From positions 1 to 38,774 of the forward strand of contig JAJDAQ010000042.1 of assembly GCA_029261815.1 (NCBI GenBank): a stretch of DNA of 38,774 nt. Reading direction: 5' to 3'. This document shows positions 25,539 to 33,392 of this stretch, piece after piece (position 1 is the first letter of the stretch; every line of letters starts with the position of its first letter). The stretch is from Deltaproteobacteria bacterium (lineage in GTDB: Bacteria > Myxococcota_A > UBA9160 > UBA6930). The notes under the pieces were generated by a model. It ran no database searches and was not told the origin of the DNA. It saw nothing but the letters and a program-made list of their open reading frames with translations. Made by a program: the position numbers and the translations under genes.

Positions 25539-26170
25539 GTTGCGGCTCCTCGGCGCTGGCTACCCGGGGTCTCGAGTCCGGCGGCCAGGAACGGGATCAG
25601 GCGTTCGAGTCGGTCGGCCGCCGTGTCCTCGTCGTCGGTCTTCGTGGTTCGCGCGCGATGGAGCATTCGCACCGTCGCACTCACCGCATACTCGAGACGT
25701 TCGGCCGCCTCTGCCCGTTCCAGGTCATTGCGTCCCCGGCATGCTGCAGCCGCGAACTGGGCGACGAGGTCGTCCATCGCGAGCGGCGGCCGCGGCATTT
25801 CCTCGCGCTCGATCCAAAGTCTCGCCATCAACTTGCCGAAAGGAGCAGTGCGCTCGCCGAGTTCGATCTGCTGCCCGATGAACGGTTCGAGGAACGCTCG
25901 GAGCAGAGCGCGGGGCGGTAGCGGTGCTTTCTCGGGGAGCGACTGGAGCTGCTCAAGGCGCTTCAACCGTTCCTGGTTGAGGGGCAGTACGCGGCGGGCT
26001 ACCACGGCTTCGAGGAGGTGTTCCTTCGAGCCGAAGTGGTAATGGATGGCTGCGGCGTTGACGCCGGCTTCAACCGTGATCGAGCGCAGCGAAGTCGCGG
26101 CGATTCCACTCGCGGCAAACGCCTGCTCGGCCGCATCGAGGATGCGTTCCTTGGTGGTCGCGGAGGGAAT
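25535..26170 (-). CDS. TetR-family regulator of the RND operon, probable ATT (or CTG) start
   Basis: A 211-residue TetR protein if read from ATT at 26170. The frame then encodes a full HTH: ATTKERILDAAEQAFAASGI, TSLRSITVEAGVNAAAIHYHFGSKEHLLEAVV. The first ordinary start codon in frame is GTG at 26005, which would delete the whole DNA-binding domain. No ATG, GTG or TTG occurs between the upstream in-frame stop (26236-26234) and the HTH. GGAG lies about 6 bases before ATT; CTG at 26173 is the alternative. The C-terminal domain includes PRALLRAFLEPFIG, typical of TetR_C regulators of RND pumps. Its stop overlaps the adaptor start by ATGA. It probably represses the operon through the inverted repeat at 26192-26209. 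Confidence 0.82.
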   Translation of the reverse strand: MPSATTKERILDAAEQAFAASGIAATSLRSITVEAGVNAAAIHYHFGSKEHLLEAVVARRVLPLNQERLKRLEQLQSLPEKAPLPPRALLRAFLEPFIGQQIELGERTAPFGKLMARLWIEREEMPRPPLAMDDLVAQFAAAACRGRNDLERAEAAERLEYAVSATVRMLHRARTTKTDDEDTAADRLERLIPFLAAGLETPGSQRRGAAT

Positions 26171-26191
26171 CAGGGGGCTCCAGCGGGCGGA

Positions 26192-26209
26192 TTCAAGCGA
26201 GTGCTTGAA
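26192..26209. promoter_or_regulatory. operator: perfect inverted repeat upstream of the TetR-RND operon
   Basis: TTCAAGC (26192-26198), four bases, then GCTTGAA (26203-26209) form a perfect 18-bp site of the TetR type. It sits 22 bases upstream of the ATT start and immediately downstream of a possible -10. Confidence 0.72.
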
Positions 26210-26237
26210 GCGTATGATTGACCCCGGGATGCGTCAA
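26209..26237 (-). promoter_or_regulatory. candidate promoter of the TetR-MFP-RND operon
   Basis: On the minus strand TTGACG (26237-26232, five of six matches to the -35 consensus) is followed after 17 bases by TACGCT (26214-26209), a weaker -10. Transcription would start around 26202, inside the inverted repeat, leaving a leader of about 30 bases before the ATT codon. Confidence 0.5.
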
Positions 26238-26793
26238 GAGCGTCCCTCCTCACCTGTGGGATGCCGTTCCCGTCGGTCGTTGAGGAGTGATTCTGCCGTG
26301 ATCGGGCCACGCACCAGGCGGTCGTGCCACTCGCGCAGCATGAGGGCTCGTGTCCGGACCATCCGGGCCATCGTTCGGTCCGCCCTGCCCGCGCGCAAGG
26401 CGATCTACATCGTGCCCGGCGAGCGGTAGCTGAGTCATCGACGTGCGCGTTCAACGCGATGGTCGAATCTCGGACCGAGATCCAATCCCGCTGCGAGGTC
26501 CGCAGCTTCTGCTTTCCAGCTGCGTCAAGAGCACCCATGAGCCTTCGGTACTGGAGGTTCGATTCGTGATCCCACAACGCCAAGAGACGATGGCAGCGGG
26601 GGGCCATCGAACCGCCACCTGCACGAGACAGGCACAGCGCGCGGTCTTCGATGAGGATCGCCTTGAACGCCTCCACACTCTCGAACTCTTCGAGTGCAGG
26701 AAACGCGGGCGCTTCGCCCTCGTCTGCAAGTGCGCCAGTGACGCTGCCCAGGAACAGCGCCGTCGCGACGACGGCGAGCTTGTGGATGGGCAT
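26234..26793 (-). pseudogene. LprI/DUF1311-like periplasmic protein, frameshifted
   Basis: The first part encodes a signal peptide (MPIHKLAVVATALFLGSVTGALA, cleavage before DE) and a DUF1311-like core. That core has a Cys at ALCLSR, a Cys at MAPRCHRLLALWDHESNLQYRRLMGAL, and KLRTSQRDWISVRDSTIALNA. DUF1311 proteins should continue with a second Thr/Arg-rich helix ending in an R..L motif. Here that helix (TMARMVRTRALMLREWHDRL) lies in another frame, starting after about 26400 and ending at the stop at 26236-26234. A single-base indel near 26400 would join them. The gene may be inactive, or the sequence may contain an error. Related proteins are periplasmic, and LprI inhibits lysozyme. Confidence 0.6.
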
Positions 26794-27096
26794 CACTCCG
26801 ACTCCTATCGAGCACGAGACGTTGAGGCCTTGAACGTAGCGGCAACGCCAAATGACCGGCTCCAGCCACCGGCACAGTTCGGTCGCGAGGCCTGGCTTCG
26901 ATCGAATGATCGGGTCCGCGGCTGCAGACGAGGCCAGGCCGGCGATTGATTGAGGCCGCCCTCAGGGCCGTCCCCCACGACCGTGTGTCGGCGATCTCTG
27001 CTATTGGCTGAGCGGGGCCCTGTATCGGCGCCCGCACCTGGAAATCGCGGAGCGCATGAGCTTCGCTTCCTCCATCACACACGAGATCAAGCCTCG
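26794..27096. other. divergent intergenic region, no gene recognised
   Basis: About 300 bases lie between the divergent LprI-like and DUF1456 starts. I see no coding sequence or clear promoter boxes. Confidence 0.35.
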
Positions 27097-27567
27097 ATGA
27101 ACACCAACGATGTACTACGGCACGTTCGTTATGCCTTCGACTATCGCGACTCGAAGATGATCGAGATCTTCGCTCTGGGGGGACACGAGACGACTCGAGC
27201 CGAGGTCAGCGATTGGCTGAAGCGTGATGACGCCGAAGATTTCAAGGTGTGCATCGACTCGGCTCTGGCGAGCTTTCTGAATGGATTGATCATTGAGCGT
27301 CGTGGCCGCCGGGATGGGCCGCTCCCTGAACCCGAGAGTCGGCTCACCAACAACGCAGTTCTCACCAAGCTCAAAATCGCTATGAGCTTCACCGCGGAGG
27401 ACATGACGGAGGTCCTCCGGCTAGCCGATTACGAGATCAGCAAACACGAACTCAGCGCCTTCTTTCGTCGTCCAGACAATCGACACTACCGCGAGTGCAA
27501 GGATCAAATTCTGCGTCGCTTCTTGCGCGGCCTCGAGGCGAAGTGTCGGACGGAAAGCAAGCAGTAA
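27097..27567 (+). CDS. yehS: DUF1456 family protein (YehS-like)
   Basis: A 156-residue cytoplasmic protein with two copies of the DUF1456 repeat. The first is MNTNDVLRHVRYAFDYRDSKMIEIFALGG, with EVSDWLKRDDAEDF and SFLNGLIIERRG. The second is NNAVLTKLKIAMSFTAEDMTEVL, with AFFRRPDNRHYRECKDQILRRFLRGL. The pattern matches E. coli YehS over its full length. The molecular role of the family is unknown. The frame is open further upstream, but homology begins at this ATG. Confidence 0.9.
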   Translation: MNTNDVLRHVRYAFDYRDSKMIEIFALGGHETTRAEVSDWLKRDDAEDFKVCIDSALASFLNGLIIERRGRRDGPLPEPESRLTNNAVLTKLKIAMSFTAEDMTEVLRLADYEISKHELSAFFRRPDNRHYRECKDQILRRFLRGLEAKCRTESKQ

Positions 27568-27691
27568 GAGCAAGTCGTGGCAACCCGTTGCCGGTAGCCG
27601 AATGTACGACCGGCCGGGTACGGCGCTACAGTCGACCCGTGAATGTGTTCGCGACACTTCGACTACGAACGAAGTCTCTGCGGGTTCGCCG

Positions 27692-28111
27692 ATGACTCCG
27701 AAGCCGACACCGCAGCGCTTGACCATCGACGACCTGCTCGCGGAGGCGCGCCTCCAGATCGATCGTCTCGAACCCGCGGCTGCCGCCGTTGAGATCAAAC
27801 GTGGGGCGGTCGTCGTCGACACCCGTTGCCAGGACGACCGCCGACGCGAGGGGACGATCGGTGGTTCCGTCCACATCCCGCGCACCGTGCTCGAGTGGCG
27901 TGCCGACCCCGCTTCGAGCCACCGCGACGAGAGAATCGCCGCGCTGGACCGGCGGCTGATTCTGGTCTGCAACGACGGCTATTCCTCGAGCCTTGCCGCC
28001 GCCAACCTCGTGCGCCTCGGGTTTCACCGCGCCGCGGATCTCGATGGGGGCTATCGCGGCTGGAAGGCTGCGGGATGGCCCACCGAGGAAGTCGAAGAGA
28101 GCGGCCATTGA
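27692..28111 (+). CDS. rhodanese-domain protein (sulfurtransferase-like)
   Basis: A 139-residue single rhodanese domain. VVDTRCQDDRRREGTIGGSVHIPRT is the domain entry. LVCNDGYSSSLAAANLVRLGF holds the active-site Cys (CxxxxSS loop) and is followed by DLDGGYRGWKAAGWP, the usual end. Such proteins carry persulfide sulfur or act as regulatory modules. The active-site loop is CNDGYS, which fits a small rhodanese. I chose the ATG at 27692 because the upstream part of the frame is Arg/Thr-rich and outside the domain. Confidence 0.88.
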   Translation: MTPKPTPQRLTIDDLLAEARLQIDRLEPAAAAVEIKRGAVVVDTRCQDDRRREGTIGGSVHIPRTVLEWRADPASSHRDERIAALDRRLILVCNDGYSSSLAAANLVRLGFHRAADLDGGYRGWKAAGWPTEEVEESGH

Positions 28112-28277
28112 GACACCGGGTGGCCATGGCGAAGCGCTGCCGGCGCTTGAGCATCAGGTATCGGAGCTGTCTTCCCGGGTCCTCTCGCGCGAAGCCGCCG
28201 TCCGTCGGCCAGGGTCGGGGGTTCGAATTCATCGCGGCGGGCCCACCGGCGAGCGGGCGTGTTGCCCTGATACTCTC

Positions 28278-29255
28278 TTGCGCTTGAGAGTCTCATGTCT
28301 TCTCGCGCTCACAGTCCTCTGCTTCGGTTGCGGGAGTCCGGGCGCGCCCGTCGAGCCGCTGCTCCCGGGGAACCTCGAGACGACGCGGATCGGGCACGAA
28401 GGCCGCGACCGCGGCTGGGTCTCGTACGTGCCGGTAAACCTCGCGGACCCCGCACCCCTTGTGCTCGCATTGCCGGGTTCCGGACAGAGTGCCGAAGTCT
28501 TGCGCCAGGCGACGCGTTACCGCCTAGAGGAGCTCGCCGAGCGGGACGGGTTCGTGGTCGTCTACGCAGAAGCCTGGGCAGAGGGCGGCGCGGCCAGCTA
28601 CGAATGGAACGACTGCCGCAAGAACACGCCGCAGCCGGCGCATCTCGAAAACGTCGACGATGTCGGGTTCCTGCTCGGAGTCCTCGATCGGATTGGCGCG
28701 AGCCAGCCGATCGACCCGCGGCGCGTGTATGTGTTCGGGGTGTCGGACGGCGGACAGATGGCGAACCGGATGACGACGGAACACACCGCGCGTTTCGCCG
28801 CGTTCGCGAGCATTATCGCCCAGCAGGCCGCGCCCGAGAACTCGAACTGCCTCGACCCGCACGGGCCGATCCCGGTGCTTTTCATGGGTGGAACCGACGA
28901 TCCCATCATTCCCTGGGTGGGCGGCGAAGCCGGGATCCGCTGGTTTCCCGGAGCGACGGCGGGAATCGTGCTCTCGATGGACGAGACGATCGCGCACTGG
29001 CAGGTGCGCAACCGCGCGAGCACCGAGGGCCTAACGACCGTGCTGCCGGACCGCGACCCCGACGACGGCACAACGATGGTCCGCACCGTCTGGCCAGGCC
29101 TCGCGCCGGTCGTCCTCTACGAAGCCCGTGGCGGCGGGCATACCATCCCGGGCGGGTGGATGGGCGTACCCGAGTTCATGGTCGGCAGGACCAACGAAGA
29201 CATCCAGGCGATGGACGAAATCTGGTCGTTCTTCCAGGAGCACGAGCGGGACTGA
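28278..29255 (+). CDS. PHB-depolymerase/LpqC-like esterase lipoprotein
   Basis: A 325-residue exported esterase. The start is probably TTG at 28278 (or TTG at 28284), because a lipoprotein signal peptide follows: RVSCLLALTVLCFGC, with lipobox CFGC. The core is an LpqC/PHB-depolymerase alpha/beta hydrolase: LVLALPGSGQSAEVLRQATRY, the nucleophile Ser in VFGVSDGGQMA, the Asp in GGTDDPIIPW, and the His in ARGGGHTIPGG. Cys residues in YEWNDCRK and ENSNCLDP may form a disulfide. Substrates in the family are polyhydroxyalkanoates, feruloyl esters and similar. It would sit in the cell envelope. Confidence 0.85.
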   Translation: MRLRVSCLLALTVLCFGCGSPGAPVEPLLPGNLETTRIGHEGRDRGWVSYVPVNLADPAPLVLALPGSGQSAEVLRQATRYRLEELAERDGFVVVYAEAWAEGGAASYEWNDCRKNTPQPAHLENVDDVGFLLGVLDRIGASQPIDPRRVYVFGVSDGGQMANRMTTEHTARFAAFASIIAQQAAPENSNCLDPHGPIPVLFMGGTDDPIIPWVGGEAGIRWFPGATAGIVLSMDETIAHWQVRNRASTEGLTTVLPDRDPDDGTTMVRTVWPGLAPVVLYEARGGGHTIPGGWMGVPEFMVGRTNEDIQAMDEIWSFFQEHERD

Positions 29256-29461
29256 GGCGCGCCGGCCCGAAGCCCAAGAAGGTCACCGGCGCGCTGGTAC
29301 GTTCTCCCCGAACCGAACGTCTTGATCCCGGGCTGGGGCGGCCAGCGGGTGGGACGCTGAAGGCTGCCCGATGGACTCCGCTAGGCTGAGAATCCACAGA
29401 CGTGAAGCGCGGTTGGTTCCGGTGCCCCTCGGTTGCGTCGTTGAATCTCCAAGAGGCTGAC

Positions 29462-30337
29462 ATGTCGCGAGTTTTCTGGGCGAGTGCGCTCTTGCTGGTG
29501 TTCGTGCTAGCGGGTGGCTGGTTCTACATCGACCGTGCCGGACTGGGAATCCCGGGCTTCATGGTTTGGCGCGTTGTGACAAGTACCGCCCACGGTGGCG
29601 AGTTCGTGGAAGTCGGGCCCGAAGCCGACGTGCGGATCTACGTCGAAACCTACGGGTCAGGGGAACCCCTGCTGCTGCTGCACGGGGGCTTCAGCAACAT
29701 CGAAACGATGCATCGCCAGATTCGGGCGTTTGCGGAAGATCGATACGTGATCGCGCCAGACAGCCGAGCGCACGGGCGTTCCTCACCCATCGAGGGCGGC
29801 CTGCACTACTCCGATATGGCCGAGGACATGATCATGCTTCTCGACCATCTCGATCTTGCAAGTGCGGACGTCTTTGGCTGGAGCGACGGGGGTGTCATCG
29901 CTCTGGACATGGCCATGAGATATCCGACTCGTGTTCGGAAGGTTGCTGTGTTTGGCTCCAACTTTCATCACGATGGCTTGATCGTCGAAGAGGATGACCC
30001 GCTCGAGAAAGGTCCGGACGCCGAGGAGCTTGCAACAGTACGGATGCTCTACGAATCCCTGGCGCAGGACCCCGAGCGCTGGCCGCTGTTTTATGAGAAG
30101 ACGAGGACGATGTGGTCGACGGAGCCAGAGTTTACTGAAGGCGGCCTCTCCGGGATCGTGGCACCCACTCTCGTGATGGCCGGCGAGCACGACATGATCA
30201 AGCCCGATCATCTCCGAGCACTCGCGGCCGCTATTCCAGATGGGCGATTGGAGATCCTGCCCGGGGACGATCACTTTGCGCCGATGCAGAATTTCGCGGC
30301 CGTGAACGCTCGGCTCAAGGCCTTCTTCGCGGAGTAA
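29462..30337 (+). CDS. membrane-anchored alpha/beta hydrolase
   Basis: A 291-residue hydrolase with an N-terminal anchor (VFWASALLLVFVLAGGWFYI, about 4-23) followed by a periplasmic or membrane-tethered fold. LLLLHGGFSNIETMHRQI is the oxyanion region, DSRAHGRSS follows, and the nucleophile is the Ser in VFGWSDGGVIAL. The acid is in VMAGEHDMIKPD, and the base is His in LPGDDHFAPM. The catalytic triad is complete. Start chosen at the ATG before the anchor. It lies between two unrelated genes in the same direction; the substrate is unknown. Confidence 0.87.
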   Translation: MSRVFWASALLLVFVLAGGWFYIDRAGLGIPGFMVWRVVTSTAHGGEFVEVGPEADVRIYVETYGSGEPLLLLHGGFSNIETMHRQIRAFAEDRYVIAPDSRAHGRSSPIEGGLHYSDMAEDMIMLLDHLDLASADVFGWSDGGVIALDMAMRYPTRVRKVAVFGSNFHHDGLIVEEDDPLEKGPDAEELATVRMLYESLAQDPERWPLFYEKTRTMWSTEPEFTEGGLSGIVAPTLVMAGEHDMIKPDHLRALAAAIPDGRLEILPGDDHFAPMQNFAAVNARLKAFFAE

Positions 30338-30449
30338 AGAGGCCCGCCGGTCGCCAGATTCCAGAGTGCAGCCGATGCTGGCAGTTTCTCCATCGCGCGC
30401 GCCTACACTCCGCCCCGAGACCATTCCGCCTGGGCCGATAGGTGACGCG

Positions 30450-31061
30450 ATGACGAAGCCGTTTTCTCAAGCTTGCGAGAACAACCAAAGGCCGCTCCTT
30501 GAGGTATTGCGTCGCGTGCTTGCTGAGCCGACCGATGTCCTCGAGGTCGGAAGCGGAACCGGGCAGCATGCCGTCTACTTCGGCGAGCGGCTCCCGCACG
30601 TACGGTGGCAGACTTCGGACCGCGCAAGCAACCATCCCGGCATTGAAGCCTGGGTCAGCGATGCAGCGCTCCCGAACGTACTGCCGCCGCTCACGCTCGA
30701 TGTGACCTCTGAGCCGTGGCCGGTCTCACAAGTGGGCGCCGCGTTCTCTGCGAATACGGTGCACATCATGAGTTGGCCGGCCGTCCAGAGTTTCTTTCGA
30801 GGCGTTGCCCGCATCCTTGAACCGGGGGGGAAGCTTCTCCTCTATGGGCCCTTCAACTATGGAGGCCGCTATACGAGCGAAAGCAACGCCCGCTTCGACG
30901 AGTGGTTGCGTTCTCGCGACTCGGCGAGCGGAATCCGCGACTTCGAGGCCATCGATGGTGAGGCAGCGCAGGTTGGCCTCGTCTTGTCCGACGATGTCGA
31001 GATGCCTGCGAACAACCGTCTGCTGATCTGGGAAGCCCCGCGCACAACAGATCGTGGCTGA
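30450..31061 (+). CDS. class I SAM-dependent methyltransferase, DUF938 family
   Basis: A 203-residue cytoplasmic protein of the DUF938/METTL26-like family. The start KPFSQACENNQRPLLEVLRRVL is family-specific. Motif I is VLEVGSGTGQHAVYFGERLPHVRWQTSD. AAFSANTVHIMSW, LEPGGKLLLYGPFNYGGRYTSESNARFDEWLRSRD and LVLSDDVEMPANNRLLIWE all match. The substrate is unknown for the family. Start at the ATG where homology begins. Confidence 0.9.
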   Translation: MTKPFSQACENNQRPLLEVLRRVLAEPTDVLEVGSGTGQHAVYFGERLPHVRWQTSDRASNHPGIEAWVSDAALPNVLPPLTLDVTSEPWPVSQVGAAFSANTVHIMSWPAVQSFFRGVARILEPGGKLLLYGPFNYGGRYTSESNARFDEWLRSRDSASGIRDFEAIDGEAAQVGLVLSDDVEMPANNRLLIWEAPRTTDRG

Positions 31062-31211
31062 CTCCCGTAGGTGCTGCGGCGCGTTCATGGCCGTCCGAGG
31101 TCCCGGTCTCAAAATGGGTATGTGGTCCGCTTGCCTAGCTGGGACCAGAAATGGAACCGTCGAGACTCGCGGCTTGCTCTTGCATGCTGTCAATCTGAGC
31201 GGTCGCATGCA

Positions 31212-31273
31212 GGCCCCCGCTACCAACCAACAACGCCCGGAGTGCAAAAGCGCTCCGAGCGTTCTTTGTTTGG
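31212..31273 (+). repeat. copy B of the tRNA 3'-end plus terminator repeat
   Basis: This stretch matches 4814-4873 but has no tRNA body upstream of it: no anticodon or T arm can be folded. Its tRNA part, GGCCCCCGCTACCA, is a better partner for the 5' acceptor strand at 4751 (TGCGGGG) than the sequence now next to that tRNA. The hairpin ACGCCCGGAG/CTCCGAGCGT is kept, with a T-rich run (TTCTTTGTTT). It lies in the non-coding gap between the methyltransferase and the selenoprotein gene. Confidence 0.72.
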
Positions 31274-31321
31274 CCAAGCACCTCGGGCACTTCTGGCGTG
31301 CTTCCTAGATGCCAGCAGCGC

Positions 31322-32479
31322 TCATGCTCGGGCACCCGGTGTCATATAGAACCACAGCGGAAACGGCGCCTCTGAGTCCCGCATCGCGCGACGCGCTCCG
31401 AGGACGGCCTGGCCTGCCTGCGTCTGGTCATAGAACCAGCGTTCCGCCGCCCAGGCTCCCGGCGGTGCGTCCGCCAGTTCGACCGCCAATTCTTCGTAGT
31501 AGGCACGGATGTCGTGCGCGACGGCCATGGGGAGGTCCGGCAGGCCGGCTTCCGCCCATGGGGTCCCCTCGGCGATGCGCACGAAGGCGCCGATCGCGTC
31601 GGGAATCTCGTCGGGCCCGATGGCCCGTCCGACGGATGTGCGGCCACTTGCCACGAGCGCACGGTCGTAGGCCGGACGCAGGCCCTTGGCCTCGTCGACG
31701 GCCGCCGGAAGCTCGGCGTCGTAGCGCGGCGGCAAGGCACAGGCGAGCGGTGCCTCGTCGGCACTCTCGATGGTTTCGGGAAAGTCCTCCAGGACCGGGC
31801 CGCTCGGTCGTTCGAGCAACGCGAAGGCATCGGCCAATACCCGGTGCTGATACCCGGAGTCCCGCGGCTTTCCCAACGGGCGGCCGAGCGGGAACTCGCA
31901 GTGGAGGGCGCGCGGCGGCGCCATCTTCACTGCAACCGGGCGAATCGCGGAGAGGACGATCGTGGCGAGACCCGCGGCCTCGAAGACGTGCGCGAGCGTA
32001 CACACGGTACGCGGGCACAGCGGTCACACAGGGGTCAGCAGCACGACATCGACGCCTTCGTCGAGCATCTTGCGTGCGCATCGCGGGCCGGTGTCGTAAC
32101 GCAGCTCCGAGAGCGTATCCGGCTGGTTGCCAGCGAAGGCGTAGTGGTGTTCCGCCACGCTCCCGATCACGCCGCGTTCGGCCAGTTCGTGGAGACGATC
32201 GACGGGGTACACGACGTTGATGTCGCTCGCGAAGCCGGAGCGGTCGAAGTTCGGGCTCAGGTGCCCGAGCTTCAGGTCACGGGCACCGTCGGGGATCGTC
32301 TCGAAGTGGAAGTCCTCGGACTGCCATGAACCGCCGCCTTCGCGCACGAGCGCGGCGCTGGTGACGATGGCGACCTTGGCATCGCCAAGCGCAGGCGGTT
32401 GGGTAAAGGCGGGCTCCGAAAACTCCGGCATGGGCGTTGTGGCGGCATGCTGGCGCATCGCGGCGTCGTTGTCGGTCAT
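31322..32479 (-). CDS. GrdB-family selenoprotein (in-frame TGA = selenocysteine), glycine/sarcosine/betaine reductase B-like
   Basis: Two frames join in phase across a TGA at 32026-32024, giving 385 residues with Sec152. The first part contains HLSPNFDRSGFASDINVVYP, then VDRLHELAERGVIGSVAEHHYAFAGN, both typical of the GrdB/PF07355 family. The junction reads VVLLTPV-U-PLCPRTVCTLAHVFEAAG, a redox UxxC motif (Sec152, Cys155). The second part has LHCEFPLGRPLGKPRDSGYQHRVL, the usual family C-terminal signature. A hairpin follows the TGA directly. GAGGA precedes the ATG at 32479. Clostridial GrdB acts in amine reductases; proteobacterial relatives are of unknown function and have Sec or Cys here. 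A simple nonsense mutation is less likely given the motif and hairpin. Confidence 0.88.
31988..32018 (-). promoter_or_regulatory. bSECIS-like hairpin directly downstream of the TGA
   Basis: Reading the minus strand, GCGTAC (32012-32007) and GTACGC (32001-31996) form a perfect 6-bp stem closed by the loop CGTGT. An outer 4-bp helix, GTGC/GCAC (32018-32015 with 31991-31988), encloses a small internal loop. The apical loop contains G and U and begins 18 bases after the TGA, within the range known for bacterial SECIS elements. Confidence 0.7.
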
Positions 32480-32621
32480 GGCTTCCTCGGTGCAGGGAGT
32501 GCGTCGCTAGCGTACGAGATCGGCGAGCCGGAAGCGATCGGCACGCCAACGGGACCGTCGACGACCCCGCCGCGGAGTGGGACGCTCGCGGCGTCACGAT
32601 CGCGGCCTTCGCTGGGTCCCG

Positions 32622-33362
32622 TCATTCGTCCAGCGACGCATCGATCGAGACGAGGATCGCATCTGTGGCTGCGATGAGTTCGTCGAACTCGTCGGTCGTG
32701 TGCGTCAGAAGGTCGTAACGCAATTCGAGAATGCTCAGGAACTCGGGATCTCCGAAGAGTCGCTGCATGGCGGCGGGGTCATCAGAGAGAAGTCGTTGGT
32801 CCGCGTCCAAGGGCGTGTTCGCGCTGATCGCCGCAAAGTCCGTGTAGACCGTGTGCGGAACCCCGTGGCGCGTCCTGTAGGGAAGGATGAAGTCGAAGAC
32901 CATGCGGATGCCGTTCTGTTGGTCATCCGTCAGTTCGTCGGCCACGCTCCGCCACTCGGCGAGCTGGAACCGCAGGCTCCGGTTCGAGATCGCGCCGAGC
33001 CGCCCGGAGTTCAGGAGCGCGTCACGTGCACCCCCAACGAGCTCCGTCGTCACCGGGAGCCACATGACCGCCATCGCGACGTCGACCGTGGCCTCTTCGA
33101 GTTCCCAGGTTCCGCTACGACACGCCGCGATCAGGCCGGCAACAGCGCGGATGATCGCGAGATGGCCCTCCCGATGACTAGCGAGAAGGACGCGGTGACC
33201 CTGGTACTGTTCCTTGAGGGCCTGAAGCGTTTCCTGCTCGAATCTACGCTCTTGCCGGTCGTCCCATGCCGCGTCGATCGCAAAGGCCAGGAGGATACTG
33301 AGGACGATCGCCGAACCTTCCAGGAGGAGGCGGGTCCACGAAGTACGCGCTTGGTTCCACAT
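32622..33362 (-). CDS. membrane-anchored protein, DUF6090-like
   Basis: A 246-residue protein with one N-terminal membrane segment: LLLEGSAIVLSILLAFAIDAAWDDRQERR, where EG..IV.SILLA..ID.W resembles the DUF6090 family start. The remainder is helical and soluble (probably periplasmic), with many Leu, Arg and Asp residues and the motif LRFQLAEWRSVADELTDDQQ. No catalytic motif is visible. The ATG at 33362 is preferred over an in-frame TTG 30 bases upstream. It lies 142 bases upstream of the selenoprotein on the same strand, so they may be cotranscribed. Function unknown. Confidence 0.7.
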   Translation of the reverse strand: MWNQARTSWTRLLLEGSAIVLSILLAFAIDAAWDDRQERRFEQETLQALKEQYQGHRVLLASHREGHLAIIRAVAGLIAACRSGTWELEEATVDVAMAVMWLPVTTELVGGARDALLNSGRLGAISNRSLRFQLAEWRSVADELTDDQQNGIRMVFDFILPYRTRHGVPHTVYTDFAAISANTPLDADQRLLSDDPAAMQRLFGDPEFLSILELRYDLLTHTTDEFDELIAATDAILVSIDASLDE

Positions 33363-33392
33363 CGAAGCGAAGCTTAACGTGCGGAGCGGCAA

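Noticed and set aside
26005..26007. GTG as the start of the TetR-RND regulator
   Set aside because: It would remove the complete DNA-binding domain that is encoded in frame just upstream.
28201..28250. tRNA-like GGTTCGAATT sequence
   Set aside because: The flanking bases do not form a T stem and no cloverleaf is seen upstream.
31081..31226. A complete second tRNA at the repeat near 31.2 kb
   Set aside because: No anticodon or T arm can be folded before CCCCGCTACCA; only the 3' end and terminator are repeated.
31322..32005. A separate gene starting at GTG 32005
   Set aside because: It lacks its own ribosome site and is in phase with the upstream frame across TGA; the family runs through both parts. 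It is the second half of the selenoprotein.
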